From assembly GCA_017312345.1 (NCBI GenBank), contig BLAA01000004.1, positions 62,001-126,000 on the forward strand: a stretch of DNA of 64,000 nucleotides. The letters are read 5' to 3'. Positions 41,597 to 49,504 of the stretch are shown here, in pieces. The position numbers and the translations under genes are program-made. The stretch comes from Candidatus Denitrolinea symbiosum. Its GTDB lineage: Bacteria > Chloroflexota > Anaerolineae > Anaerolineales > Villigracilaceae. Position 1 is the first letter of the stretch. Each line of letters starts with the position of its first letter. The notes beneath the pieces are model-generated. The model saw only the letters and a list, made by a program, of their open reading frames with translations, had not been told where the DNA came from and did no database searches.

Positions 41597-43402
41597 TTAC
41601 GGCACGTGATATTCGATGATGAGCATCGGGCGCATGGACGCGGTCTTGTAATTGCCGCTGAAGAACTTCATGTAATCTGCGCGTCTATTGTTATTGTCGT
41701 CGAGGGTGAAGCGCAGGCGGAATTGCGTCGTGCCTTTCAGATTGATGAAGGGATGGGCGGTCTTTCCGAGGACCGCGCTGTACCAGTTGTTGACCGGCGT
41801 CTTGCCAAACGTCCCGATCGCGGGCTTGTTCGCGGCAACCTGGAAATCGCTGGCCGCCAGCTTGACGTTCGCGCCGAAGTAGGGCCTGCGGATATCCGCT
41901 TTCAGCCAGCCCAGTTTGAGGAATGGATTCATTCCCGTCAGCCCGGCTTTTCGGATCTTGAGCGTGACCTTATCAATGACCGCGTTGTCTGGCAGCGCGC
42001 TGGTGTTGAAGGAAAGGATGGCTTTGTATTGGCGGTTCGAGGCGTCGTCTCCAAGATAAAACATGGAACCGCTAGGGCTGATGACGCCTCCCTTGTTGCT
42101 CTTTTCCGAGGTCTCCAGGATATGCCCGTCGTACGCCCCGGCCGAGCGGACGGTCAAAGTCTGCTTTTTGTAGATCGTGACCGACGTCGACGCGGAATCC
42201 TGGAACAGGTTGGGAAGCCTGTCATAAACGATGGCCTGAATTTCATACACGCCCGACGCGAGGTTCGCCGGGATGGCGAGAGAAGCCACAACCGGATCGT
42301 CAACCGGACCCTCGTCCGTGCTGGTGATGGTATGGTCGATGGTGTCGCCGGCGATGATGGCGCCCGTCTCGTTTCGCAGGTTGATCTCGGTCCGTAGTTG
42401 CTGTGTGGGCAGGGGACCGTCCACCTCGATCGTCACATTGATGGTATTTCCAGCGACATAAGAGGGTTGATCGGTCGTCAGTGAACGGATTGTGGCGTCG
42501 CCGTTGGGTTGTCCGTTCAGCACAAGCTGCCCCCAGTCCACGTTCACCGCCCAACCGGTGTCTGTGATTTCGATTTTGACCAGGTTGTCGCCCTGCACGA
42601 CCCAGGCCGGGTCGATGGACAGGATGGTCGTGGACCATTCTTCATTGGCGCCGGTCAAGACCCCGGCCAGGTTGCCGTTGAAGTACACATTGTCTATTTC
42701 TCCAATGTCCACATCGTAAGAGAGCAGGAGGAGGTCCACGCTGGTCAATCCGTCGGCATACGGGACATTGATCGTGAATTCGATCGGCGTATTTTCATCG
42801 GTTTTGAAGAGATAATCATCCATGTCGCAATCGCCGTTGCCGCTGTTGCTTTCGTCCTGATTATCCCGGGTGGTGAACAAGGGAAGGTTGTTTTCGTCAT
42901 TGAGACCATCAGCGCAGGTCCCGCCGAAATTGACGTAAAGGTCAAGATTTCCGCCAGTCCCATTCTTATCTGCCGCCTCGATGTAATAAGCGACGCCGGC
43001 CGTGAGCGCGACGCGGAGAGCGGATGTCTCTCCGACGTAATCGTCGTTGCAGGCCACATTGGTCAAACTGCCGCGCTCGCCGGTCCAGACCGCCAGCATG
43101 GTGTCGTAATCGCTGTTGTGGGTGTTGACGTACAAGGTCCCGTTTTCGGTGGGGGTGAAGCTGTACCAGACCGTGTTCGAGCCGGCATCCAAACTCCCGC
43201 AGGGAAATGCCGGGTCGTCCATCGCGGCGGTCGCGGCAGTCGTGTCCTCGACGACGCTGAAAGGCAGGCTGGTTATCTCTGTGGATGTGTCGAAGTCGTC
43301 GTTCGCCCCGGCCGCTCCGACCGGCGTGACGGCTTTGCCGAACGTCAGCCCGGCCAAAACCAGGAGAGTTAGCATCCTGAAAAAATAAAATTTTGTCTTC
43401 AT
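41597..43402 (-). CDS. Secreted multidomain beta-rich protein with pre-peptidase C-terminal-like domain
   Basis: 601 aa. Signal peptide FRMLTLLVLAGLTFGKAVTP. Residues about 35-160 resemble a bacterial pre-peptidase domain (NTVWYSFTPTENGTLYVNTH, NSDYDTMLAVWTGERG, ACNDDYVGETSALRVALTAG, VAYYIEAADKNG). The middle part is Ig-like (DQPSYVAGNTINVTIEVDGP). The C-terminal part resembles DNRLRE-type domains (YKAILSFNTSALPDNAVIDK, VTLKIRKAGLTG). It looks like a surface adhesion or carbohydrate-binding protein with no catalytic motif. AAGGAG fixes the start at 43402. Confidence 0.8.
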   Translation of the reverse strand: MKTKFYFFRMLTLLVLAGLTFGKAVTPVGAAGANDDFDTSTEITSLPFSVVEDTTAATAAMDDPAFPCGSLDAGSNTVWYSFTPTENGTLYVNTHNSDYDTMLAVWTGERGSLTNVACNDDYVGETSALRVALTAGVAYYIEAADKNGTGGNLDLYVNFGGTCADGLNDENNLPLFTTRDNQDESNSGNGDCDMDDYLFKTDENTPIEFTINVPYADGLTSVDLLLLSYDVDIGEIDNVYFNGNLAGVLTGANEEWSTTILSIDPAWVVQGDNLVKIEITDTGWAVNVDWGQLVLNGQPNGDATIRSLTTDQPSYVAGNTINVTIEVDGPLPTQQLRTEINLRNETGAIIAGDTIDHTITSTDEGPVDDPVVASLAIPANLASGVYEIQAIVYDRLPNLFQDSASTSVTIYKKQTLTVRSAGAYDGHILETSEKSNKGGVISPSGSMFYLGDDASNRQYKAILSFNTSALPDNAVIDKVTLKIRKAGLTGMNPFLKLGWLKADIRRPYFGANVKLAASDFQVAANKPAIGTFGKTPVNNWYSAVLGKTAHPFINLKGTTQFRLRFTLDDNNNRRADYMKFFSGNYKTASMRPMLIIEYHVP

Positions 43403-43668
43403 ACCTTCTCCTTGCTTCTCGAACCGAAAATTACGAAAGGGGATTCGTCGCGTCAACTACAGGAACGGCGTCGCCCGCCGACGTGCCGCGAAAAACATCC
43501 CCGCGCGAATGGATTGATCAGGCGTCTGCTCCGCCTTGCCCGCCAAAAGGGGTGAACCCCTGTCGGCGCGGGTGGATTATACCTGACTGGACAGGCGATA
43601 TTCTTTGCCGCCGTCCTCTTGCAAAAATGTAAGAATAAGCGCGCTCGACGGAGCGCCCGTTGCCCGAT

Positions 43669-43696
43669 CTTCCACCTTGTACCTTCAACCTTCCCC
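43669..43696 (+). repeat. 7-bp tandem repeat (CTTCNAC) upstream of serA-like gene
   Basis: CTTCCAC, CTTGTAC, CTTCAAC, CTTCCCC, ending 4 bp before the TATAAT box of the next gene. Confidence 0.8.
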
Positions 43697-43699
43697 TTT

Positions 43700-43705
43700 T
43701 ATAAT
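43700..43705 (+). promoter_or_regulatory. Leaderless -10 box of the SerA-like gene
   Basis: TATAAT, ATCCCC, ATG at 43712. Any -35 would lie within the CTTCNAC repeat. Confidence 0.6.
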
Positions 43706-43711
43706 ATCCCC

Positions 43712-44650
43712 ATGTCCACATTTCATATCCTCATCACCGACGGCCTCGACGCCTCCGCTCAGGCCGTTTTGCGTTCCTGTTCCGTGGATGACCGCACGGG
43801 CATCGCCGCGGACGAACTTGTCAAGATCATCGCCGACTACGACGCGCTCATCGTCCGCGGGCGGACGAAGGCGACCGCGTCGCTGCTCGAAGCCGCGACC
43901 CGCCTGAAGGTCATCGGACGCGCCGGCGTGGGCGTGGATAACATCGACCTGGCCGCGGCTAAATCCCGCGGCGTGACCGTCGTCAACGCCCCCGTCTCGA
44001 CCACGCTGGCAGTCGCGGAACTGACCTTCAGCCTGCTCCTCGCCCTGGCGCGCGAAATTCCCCGCGCCGACGCGTCCATGAAGCAGGGACAGTGGCTCAA
44101 AAAGGAACTCGAAGGCGCGGAGTTGTACGGCAAGACGCTCGGCATTTTGGGCATGGGACACATCGGCTCGGAAGTGGCGCGCCGCGCCCGCGCCTTCGGC
44201 ATGAGCGTGCTGGGCTACGACCCCCTGCTCACGCCCGACGAAATTCGCGGCCGCGTGGCCGAGCCTGTGGACCGCGACGAACTGCTGGCGCGCTCCGACT
44301 TTGTGTCCCTGCACCTGCCGCTGCTCCCCGAAACGCGCGGCATGTTCAACGCCGAACAGTTCGCCAAAATGAAGGACGGGGCGCGCATCGTCTGCGCGGC
44401 GCGGGGAGGCATCATTGACGAGGCCGCGCTGCTGGCCGCCATCGAAGCGGGCAAGATCGCGGGCGCGGCGTTGGACGTGTTCGCGTCCGAGCCGCCCGGC
44501 GCGACGGACCTGGTCAAGCATCCGCGCGTCATCGCCACCCCGCATGTCGGCGCGCAGACCGCCGAAGCCCAGTCCCGCGCGGCGGAAGACATCGCCCACG
44601 AAGTCCTCGCCGCGTTGCGCGGGGAAAAACTACGCTGGAAAGTGGCGTAG
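43712..44650 (+). CDS. D-3-phosphoglycerate dehydrogenase-like D-2-hydroxyacid dehydrogenase
   Basis: 312 aa. LKVIGRAGVGVDNIDLAAAK, GKTLGILGMGHIGSEVARRA (NAD site), CAARGGIIDEAALLAAIEAG (catalytic Arg) and ATPHVGAQTAEAQSRAAEDI (His) are the D-2-hydroxyacid dehydrogenase signatures; the N-terminal segments are closest to SerA, first step of serine synthesis. It lacks the ACT regulatory tail, so another 2-hydroxyacid substrate is possible. The stop codon lies within a repeat ending in GTA. Confidence 0.88.
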   Translation: MSTFHILITDGLDASAQAVLRSCSVDDRTGIAADELVKIIADYDALIVRGRTKATASLLEAATRLKVIGRAGVGVDNIDLAAAKSRGVTVVNAPVSTTLAVAELTFSLLLALAREIPRADASMKQGQWLKKELEGAELYGKTLGILGMGHIGSEVARRARAFGMSVLGYDPLLTPDEIRGRVAEPVDRDELLARSDFVSLHLPLLPETRGMFNAEQFAKMKDGARIVCAARGGIIDEAALLAAIEAGKIAGAALDVFASEPPGATDLVKHPRVIATPHVGAQTAEAQSRAAEDIAHEVLAALRGEKLRWKVA

Positions 44651-44676
44651 GCAGGTACATTACGTAGACACGTACA
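44642..44676 (+). repeat. 8-9 bp drifting repeat ending in GTA
   Basis: GTGGCGTA, GGCAGGTA, CATTACGTA, GACACGTA, then CACATG. The first unit contains the final Ala codon and stop of the SerA-like gene. Confidence 0.55.
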
Positions 44677-44696
44677 CATGAAATACCCGCTACACA

Positions 44697-44738
44697 CTGT
44701 TCTCTGTTCTCTACTCTCTGTTCTCTCTATCTACTCAC
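44697..44738 (+). repeat. 7-bp tandem repeat CTGTTCT
   Basis: CTGTTCT, CTGTTCT, CTACTCT, CTGTTCT, CTCTATC, TACTCAC, just before the RBS of the carboxypeptidase gene. Confidence 0.8.
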
Positions 44739-44756
44739 CATCCCCAGGAGCCATCC

Positions 44757-46250
44757 ATGCAAGACAAATTCAATGAATTGAAAGCGGTCCTCGCCGAGAT
44801 TGCGGACCTGAACCACGCCGCGGCCGTCCTCGGCTGGGACCAGAACACCTACATGCCGCGCGGCGCCGCCGAATCGCGCGGCAACCAGCTCGCCACGCTC
44901 GGCAAGATCTCCCACGAAAAATTCACCAGCGACCGGGTGGGGAAACTGCTGGACGAACTCAAGGACGCCTTCCCCGCCGAATCGGACGAGGCCGCCATCG
45001 TCCGTGTGACGCGCCGCGACTACGACAAGGCGACGCGCGTCCCGCCCGAGTTCGTAGTGGAGCAGGCCCAGGTCACGACCGCCGCGCACGAAGGCTGGAT
45101 GAGGGCGCGCCAGCAATCCGATTTTTCCATCTTCGAGCCGCACCTCGCCAAAGTCCTCGACCTGACGAAGCGCTACATCGGCTTCTTCCCGAAGGCCGAC
45201 CATCCCTACGACACCCTGCTGGACGATTACGAGCCGGGCATGAAGACCGCCGAAGTGCAGGCCATCTTCGCCGAACTCCGCAAAAAGCAGGTGAAACTTC
45301 TCAAAGCCATCGCCGAGAAAAAGCAGGTGGACGCGTCCTTCCTCTACAAGAAATATCCCGAGGCGAAGCAGAAAGCCTTCGGCGAGAAAGTCGTCACCGC
45401 GTTCGGCTTCAACTGGGATCACTATCGGCAGGACAAATCGCCGCATCCCTTCACCACCTCTTTCAGCATCAACGACGTGCGCATCACCACGCGCTACGAC
45501 GAGAAATTCTTCAACAGCGCGATCTTCGGCTCCATGCACGAGGCGGGACACGCCCTGTACGAAGGCGGCATCCATCCCTCGTTCGAACGCACGCCCCTCG
45601 CCAACGGCGCCTCGCTGGGCGTGCACGAATCGCAGTCGCGCATGTGGGAAAACCTCGTCGGCCGCTCGTTCGCCTTCTGGGAACACTTCTACCCCGAACT
45701 GCAAAAGACCTTCCCCTCGCAGCTCGGCGATGTGAAACTGCGCGCCTTCTACAAGGGCATCAACAAAGTCGAGCCGTCGTTCATCCGCGTCGAAGCGGAC
45801 GAGGCCACCTACAACATGCACATCATGCTCCGCCTCGAGATCGAGATCGCCATGGTCGAAGGCTCGGTGACGCTCAAAGACCTGCCCGCGCTGTGGAACG
45901 CGAAGATGAACGAATACCTCGGCGTCACGCCTCCCGACGACGCGCGGGGCGTCCTCCAGGACATCCACTGGTCGTTCGGCGGCATTGGCTACTTCTCCAC
46001 CTACTCGCTCGGCAACCTCATCTCCGCGCAACTCTGGGAAAAGATCAACGCCGACATCACCGACCTCTCCGCGCAGATCCGCAAAGGCAAATTCGACGCC
46101 CTGCTCGGCTGGCTGCGCGCCAACATCCACGTGCATGGCCGCAAGTACGAGCCGCAGGACCTCGTCCAAAAAGTGACCGGCTCCAGGATCAACCCCGCGC
46201 CCTACCTGCGTTACCTCGAGACGAAGTTCAGCGACATCTACGGGCTGTAA
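44757..46250 (+). CDS. M32-family (Taq-type) metallocarboxypeptidase
   Basis: 497 aa. GSMHEAGHALYEGGI is the HExxH zinc site; HESQSRMWENLVGRS gives the third ligand and the M32 signature; DITDL...WLRANIHVHGRKY ends the fold. Cytosolic enzyme that trims C-terminal residues from peptides using Zn or Co. AGGAG lies just upstream of the ATG. Full family length. Confidence 0.95.
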   Translation: MQDKFNELKAVLAEIADLNHAAAVLGWDQNTYMPRGAAESRGNQLATLGKISHEKFTSDRVGKLLDELKDAFPAESDEAAIVRVTRRDYDKATRVPPEFVVEQAQVTTAAHEGWMRARQQSDFSIFEPHLAKVLDLTKRYIGFFPKADHPYDTLLDDYEPGMKTAEVQAIFAELRKKQVKLLKAIAEKKQVDASFLYKKYPEAKQKAFGEKVVTAFGFNWDHYRQDKSPHPFTTSFSINDVRITTRYDEKFFNSAIFGSMHEAGHALYEGGIHPSFERTPLANGASLGVHESQSRMWENLVGRSFAFWEHFYPELQKTFPSQLGDVKLRAFYKGINKVEPSFIRVEADEATYNMHIMLRLEIEIAMVEGSVTLKDLPALWNAKMNEYLGVTPPDDARGVLQDIHWSFGGIGYFSTYSLGNLISAQLWEKINADITDLSAQIRKGKFDALLGWLRANIHVHGRKYEPQDLVQKVTGSRINPAPYLRYLETKFSDIYGL

Positions 46251-46261
46251 CTTACGAAGAC

Positions 46262-46293
46262 AGAAACCAGGTTTCCCCGGAAACCTGGTTTCT
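46262..46293 (+). terminator. Terminator of the M32 gene
   Basis: AGAAACCAGGTTT/AAACCTGGTTTCT hairpin. It shares the ACCAGGT stem with those at 41535 and 61087. Confidence 0.75.
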
Positions 46294-46304
46294 CTATCTG
46301 ACCC

Positions 46305-47198
46305 ATGAATCGTCTCCTGCGACCGACCCTCCTCCTCGCTTCCCTCCTGACCTTGAGCGGATGCGCCTCCGCGACCTCCTCCTACCCGACGCCGATTCCC
46401 GCCGAGGTCCTGCCAACGGCTATCGCGCAGACCGCAGCCGCGCTCAACGCCACTGCCCTTGCGGCGCTCCCCTCGCCGACGGTCACGCCTCTTCCCACCG
46501 AGACGCCGACCCCCACGGTCACGTTGACGCCCACGCCCATCCCGCCCGCGCCGAACGCGCGTCTTCATTTTCTCGCTCCCGGGCCGATGTCCGTGCTTGT
46601 GTCCCCGCTGCAACTCAAACTGTACGTCCTGCCGGGAGAGACGAATCTCGTGCAGGTGACCCTCTTCGGCGAGGACGGCCGCCTGCTGGCCCGCGACCTG
46701 ACGCGCGTCCAGGACGTGCCGCCGCCGGGACTGGAACTTTACCTGGAGATTCCCTTCGAGGTCCGCGTGAACGAGTTGGCGCGTCTCGAAGCCAGCATTA
46801 CCGACAAGGCAGGACGTCTCGAAGCGCTGAACTCCATCCACGTGACGCTTCTGCCGACGGGTCTGAACCGCGTCAACCCGCCCGATCCGCCTTTCGAGCG
46901 CGCCGTCTTCTACTCCCCGCTGGACAAAGCGGTCGTCTCCGGCGGCGCGTTGACGGTGGACGGCGCGTTCTGGCCCGTGACCGACCAGCCCGTCATCCTT
47001 GAATTGGTGGACGAGGGAGGCCGGGTGTTGGCGACGCGACAGTTGGCGCTAGCCGGCGATACCCATGTGCCGTTCGCCACCGTCATCCCGTTCAAAGTCG
47101 CCGCGGTCACTCAGGCGCGCCTGACGCTGCGCCAGATGGACCCGCGTTTCAATATGATCGCCTATCTCTACAGCGTGGCGGTGACGTTGAATCCGTAG
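46305..47198 (+). CDS. Lipoprotein with Gmad2-type immunoglobulin-like domain
   Basis: 297 aa. Lipobox LTLSGC, then a Thr/Pro-rich tether (TPLPTETPTPTVTLTPTPIP). The C-terminal domain (about 205-297) has FERAVFYSPLDKAVVSGGAL, AFWPVTDQPVILELVDEGGR and LRQMDPRFNMIAYLYSVAVT and resembles the Gmad2 domain. A second Ig-like part (about 85-190) precedes it. Surface-anchored, partner unknown. Confidence 0.8.
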   Translation: MNRLLRPTLLLASLLTLSGCASATSSYPTPIPAEVLPTAIAQTAAALNATALAALPSPTVTPLPTETPTPTVTLTPTPIPPAPNARLHFLAPGPMSVLVSPLQLKLYVLPGETNLVQVTLFGEDGRLLARDLTRVQDVPPPGLELYLEIPFEVRVNELARLEASITDKAGRLEALNSIHVTLLPTGLNRVNPPDPPFERAVFYSPLDKAVVSGGALTVDGAFWPVTDQPVILELVDEGGRVLATRQLALAGDTHVPFATVIPFKVAAVTQARLTLRQMDPRFNMIAYLYSVAVTLNP

Positions 47199-47200
47199 GG

Positions 47201-47229
47201 TTGCCAAAAGGGAACGCGGCAGGTATAAT
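47201..47229 (+). promoter_or_regulatory. Promoter of tRNA-Pro
   Basis: TTGCCA (47201-47206), 17 bp, TATAAT (47224-47229), 33 bp before the tRNA. Confidence 0.85.
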
Positions 47230-47262
47230 GCCGCTTGCCTTTCACAAGGAAAGGAACTGTTT

Positions 47263-47336
47263 CGGGGCGTGGCTCAGCCCGGTAGAGCGCACGGTTCGGG
47301 TCCGTGAGGTCCCGAGTTCAAATCTCGGCGCCCCGA
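47263..47336 (+). tRNA. tRNA-Pro (anticodon CGG)
   Basis: 74 nt. Acceptor CGGGGCG/CGCCCCG, D arm with GCTCAGCCCGGTAGAGC, anticodon stem CACGG/CCGTG around TTCGGGT (anticodon CGG), T arm CGAG-TTCAAAT-CTCG, discriminator A. CCA is not encoded. Confidence 0.95.
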
Positions 47337-47350
47337 CAGGTCAATGCAAG

Positions 47351-47384
47351 GACGCAGGCAACCCGAAGCCTGCGTCAATTTTTT
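47351..47384 (+). terminator. Terminator of tRNA-Pro
   Basis: GACGCAGGC/GCCTGCGTC hairpin, then AATTTTTT. Confidence 0.85.
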
Positions 47385-47389
47385 AAGCG

Positions 47390-47421
47390 AACTTCCGAAG
47401 CCGTGCGGCTTCGGAAGTTTT
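47390..47421. terminator. Hairpin at the 3' end of the acylation cassette
   Basis: AACTTCCGAAGCC/GGCTTCGGAAGTT, perfect 13-bp stem and 4-nt loop, 5 bp past the FAAL stop. The T tract is on the plus strand. Confidence 0.7.
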
Positions 47422-47425
47422 GATT

Positions 47426-49171
47426 TCAGGACGGCGCCCGCCATTCGGCGACGATTTCCAACTCGTTCTCCAAATAGCGACGTTTCATCTCCGAGCGTTG
47501 GATCTTTCCGCTCGACGTTTTGGCGATGGTCGCGCGGCGGATGAGGATCACCGCGTGGGCGCGGATGCCATGCTCGCGCGCGATATTGGCGCGGATCTGT
47601 TTGATGACCTCGTTCCAGTCTACGCCTTCGAGTTCGCGGCGCTGCGTCTCGTGGACGACGATCAACTGCTCCACGTTGTCCTCGACGACCGAGAAGGCCG
47701 CGCCGCCTCCCGCGCGCAGGGCGGGGTGCGTCCGTTCAACCGTTATCTCCACGTCTTGCGGATAATAGTTCCGTCCGCGCACGATCAGCAGGTCTTTAAG
47801 TCGGCCTGTGATGTAAAGATGACCGTCATACATGAAGCCAAGGTCGCCCGTCCGCAGGAAGGGGCCTTCGTGCGTCCCGGCAATGTGCGCGCCGAAAGTG
47901 TGTTTTGTATCGTCGGGACGATTCCAATAGCCCTCGCCCACGCTGTCGCCGCTGATCCAGACCTCGCCGACCTCGTCGGGCGCGCAGCGTTTGCGGCTCT
48001 TCGGGTGGACGATGGCGATCTGATAATCTGCCAGCGGCGTCCCCGAGCTGACGGCTTCCACGCTTTCTTTCGGGTCGTTTGAGTCGCTGGGGACGAGCCG
48101 CCCCTCCTCAAAGTCCGCGCGGCGGAAGCGTTGGGCAATTGTCCGCTTCTCGCCGGTGTAGAACGAAATCACCAGCGTCGTCTCCGCCATACCGTAGCAG
48201 GGAGCCAGCGCTTCGGGGCGGAATCCGAACGGCGCGAATTTCTCCGCGAAGCGCGCCTGCGTTTCGGCGCGCACCGGCTCCGCGCTGTTGTAGGCGATCT
48301 TCCAGCTGGATAGGTCCAGCCCCTCGCATTTTTCCAATGGGATTTTGTTCACGCATAGGTCGTAGGCGAAATTCGGTCCGCCCGAGGCGGTGACTTTGAA
48401 TTTTTGGATCGCCTTCAGCCAGTTGAGCGGGTTTTGCATGAACTGGATGGTCGGCATCAAAATGCTGGGCGTGCCGTCCATCGGCGTCAGGAACGTCCCG
48501 ATCAACAGGCCCATATCGTGGAAAAGCGGCGTCCAGGTCAGGACAGCCGAATCGTCCGCGTATTCGCCGCCTCGTACCCGCGTTTCGTGCAGGGCGTGCA
48601 TGTTATGCGAGAAGTTGCGATAACTGATCAGCACGCCTTTGGGGATGTTCGTGGACCCGGATGTGTACTGCATGAAGGCCAGCGACTCGGGTTTGATCTC
48701 CGGGATTTTCAAGCTATGACCGCCTCCCGCGCGGACCGTCTCGCGCGTGACCCATTTCAGCGCGGCGAAGTCCGGGAATTGCGCGGCCTCCGCGAGGAAC
48801 GCGGCCTGGTATTCGGGCGTGGTCAGCACGAGGCGCGCCCGCGCGTCTTTGGCGATGGCCTCCAGCCGCTGGGCGGAGCGGTTCATCCCCGGCGGGTTTG
48901 TCGGGATGGGGACGATGCCCGCGTACAGGCAGGCGTACATGGCGACGATGAATTCCAGGCTGGTCGGGTACACCAACAGCGCGCGTTCGCCCGGTTCGGC
49001 TATGCTTTGCAGGAAGGCGGCCATACTTTTGACTCCCGCGTCCAACTGGCTGTAGGTGAGGCTGTGGTCCTCCGCCTCCGTCGCGCCGAGGAGCAGGTGC
49101 GAGAGACGGTCGGGAGTCTCCGCGGCGCGGCGTTGGAGGACTTCGACGGGATTGATGAACGGATATGCCAT
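47426..49171 (-). CDS. Fatty acyl-AMP ligase (FAAL)
   Basis: 581 aa ANL-superfamily enzyme. It activates a fatty acid as acyl-AMP and passes it to a carrier protein rather than CoA. ATP loop: AFMQYTSGSTNIPKGVLISY; TWTPLFHDMGLLIGTFLTPM and GGPNFAYDLC are FAAL-like; PCYGMAETTLVISF and LRTGDLGFMYDGHLYITGRL with KDLLIVRGRNYYPQDVE are the hinge and C-terminal signature (GRNYYPQD is typical of FAAL). Next gene upstream is its likely acceptor, an ACP. In the cassette it takes the place of DltA. Confidence 0.93.
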   Translation of the reverse strand: MAYPFINPVEVLQRRAAETPDRLSHLLLGATEAEDHSLTYSQLDAGVKSMAAFLQSIAEPGERALLVYPTSLEFIVAMYACLYAGIVPIPTNPPGMNRSAQRLEAIAKDARARLVLTTPEYQAAFLAEAAQFPDFAALKWVTRETVRAGGGHSLKIPEIKPESLAFMQYTSGSTNIPKGVLISYRNFSHNMHALHETRVRGGEYADDSAVLTWTPLFHDMGLLIGTFLTPMDGTPSILMPTIQFMQNPLNWLKAIQKFKVTASGGPNFAYDLCVNKIPLEKCEGLDLSSWKIAYNSAEPVRAETQARFAEKFAPFGFRPEALAPCYGMAETTLVISFYTGEKRTIAQRFRRADFEEGRLVPSDSNDPKESVEAVSSGTPLADYQIAIVHPKSRKRCAPDEVGEVWISGDSVGEGYWNRPDDTKHTFGAHIAGTHEGPFLRTGDLGFMYDGHLYITGRLKDLLIVRGRNYYPQDVEITVERTHPALRAGGGAAFSVVEDNVEQLIVVHETQRRELEGVDWNEVIKQIRANIAREHGIRAHAVILIRRATIAKTSSGKIQRSEMKRRYLENELEIVAEWRAPS

Positions 49172-49194
49172 TTTTTCTCTTTCGGGGATCTGTC

Positions 49195-49452
49195 CTACCG
49201 CTCTGCCAAACCCGCGAGGACTTTGTCGGCGATCAACGTCACCGTGTCCATGTTTTCCACGGTCAATTCGGGATCGGGGATGTAGAGGTCGAATTCCGTC
49301 TCGATGAAGACGCCCACCTGCGCCATCGCGAAGGAATCGATGAGTCCGCTGGAGAAGAGCGGCTCGTCGTCCTTGAGGGGATAATCGGGATTCTTGAGCA
49401 GTTCCTTCAAGGTGAAGGCGCGAATTTTTTGCAGGGCTTCGTTTCGATCCAT
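49195..49452 (-). CDS. Acyl carrier protein
   Basis: 85 aa. SSGLIDSFAMAQVGVFIETE carries the phosphopantetheine serine (Ser40 in DSF), followed by the acidic recognition helix (FDLYIPDPELTVENMDTVTL). DSF rather than DSL is common in stand-alone carriers of DltC-like type. Start has a GGAGG site. It lies between the ligase and the MBOAT gene and should carry the chain to the membrane enzyme. Confidence 0.92.
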   Translation of the reverse strand: MDRNEALQKIRAFTLKELLKNPDYPLKDDEPLFSSGLIDSFAMAQVGVFIETEFDLYIPDPELTVENMDTVTLIADKVLAGLAER

Positions 49453-49504
49453 GGGAGGACTCCTTCGATTTTATGGCGGCGCGGGACGCTCTTCGGTTCC
49501 GATT

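Noticed and set aside
44727..46841. A 704-codon open frame on the minus strand
   Set aside because: Shadow of the M32 carboxypeptidase and lipoprotein genes; no RBS and no recognisable domain.
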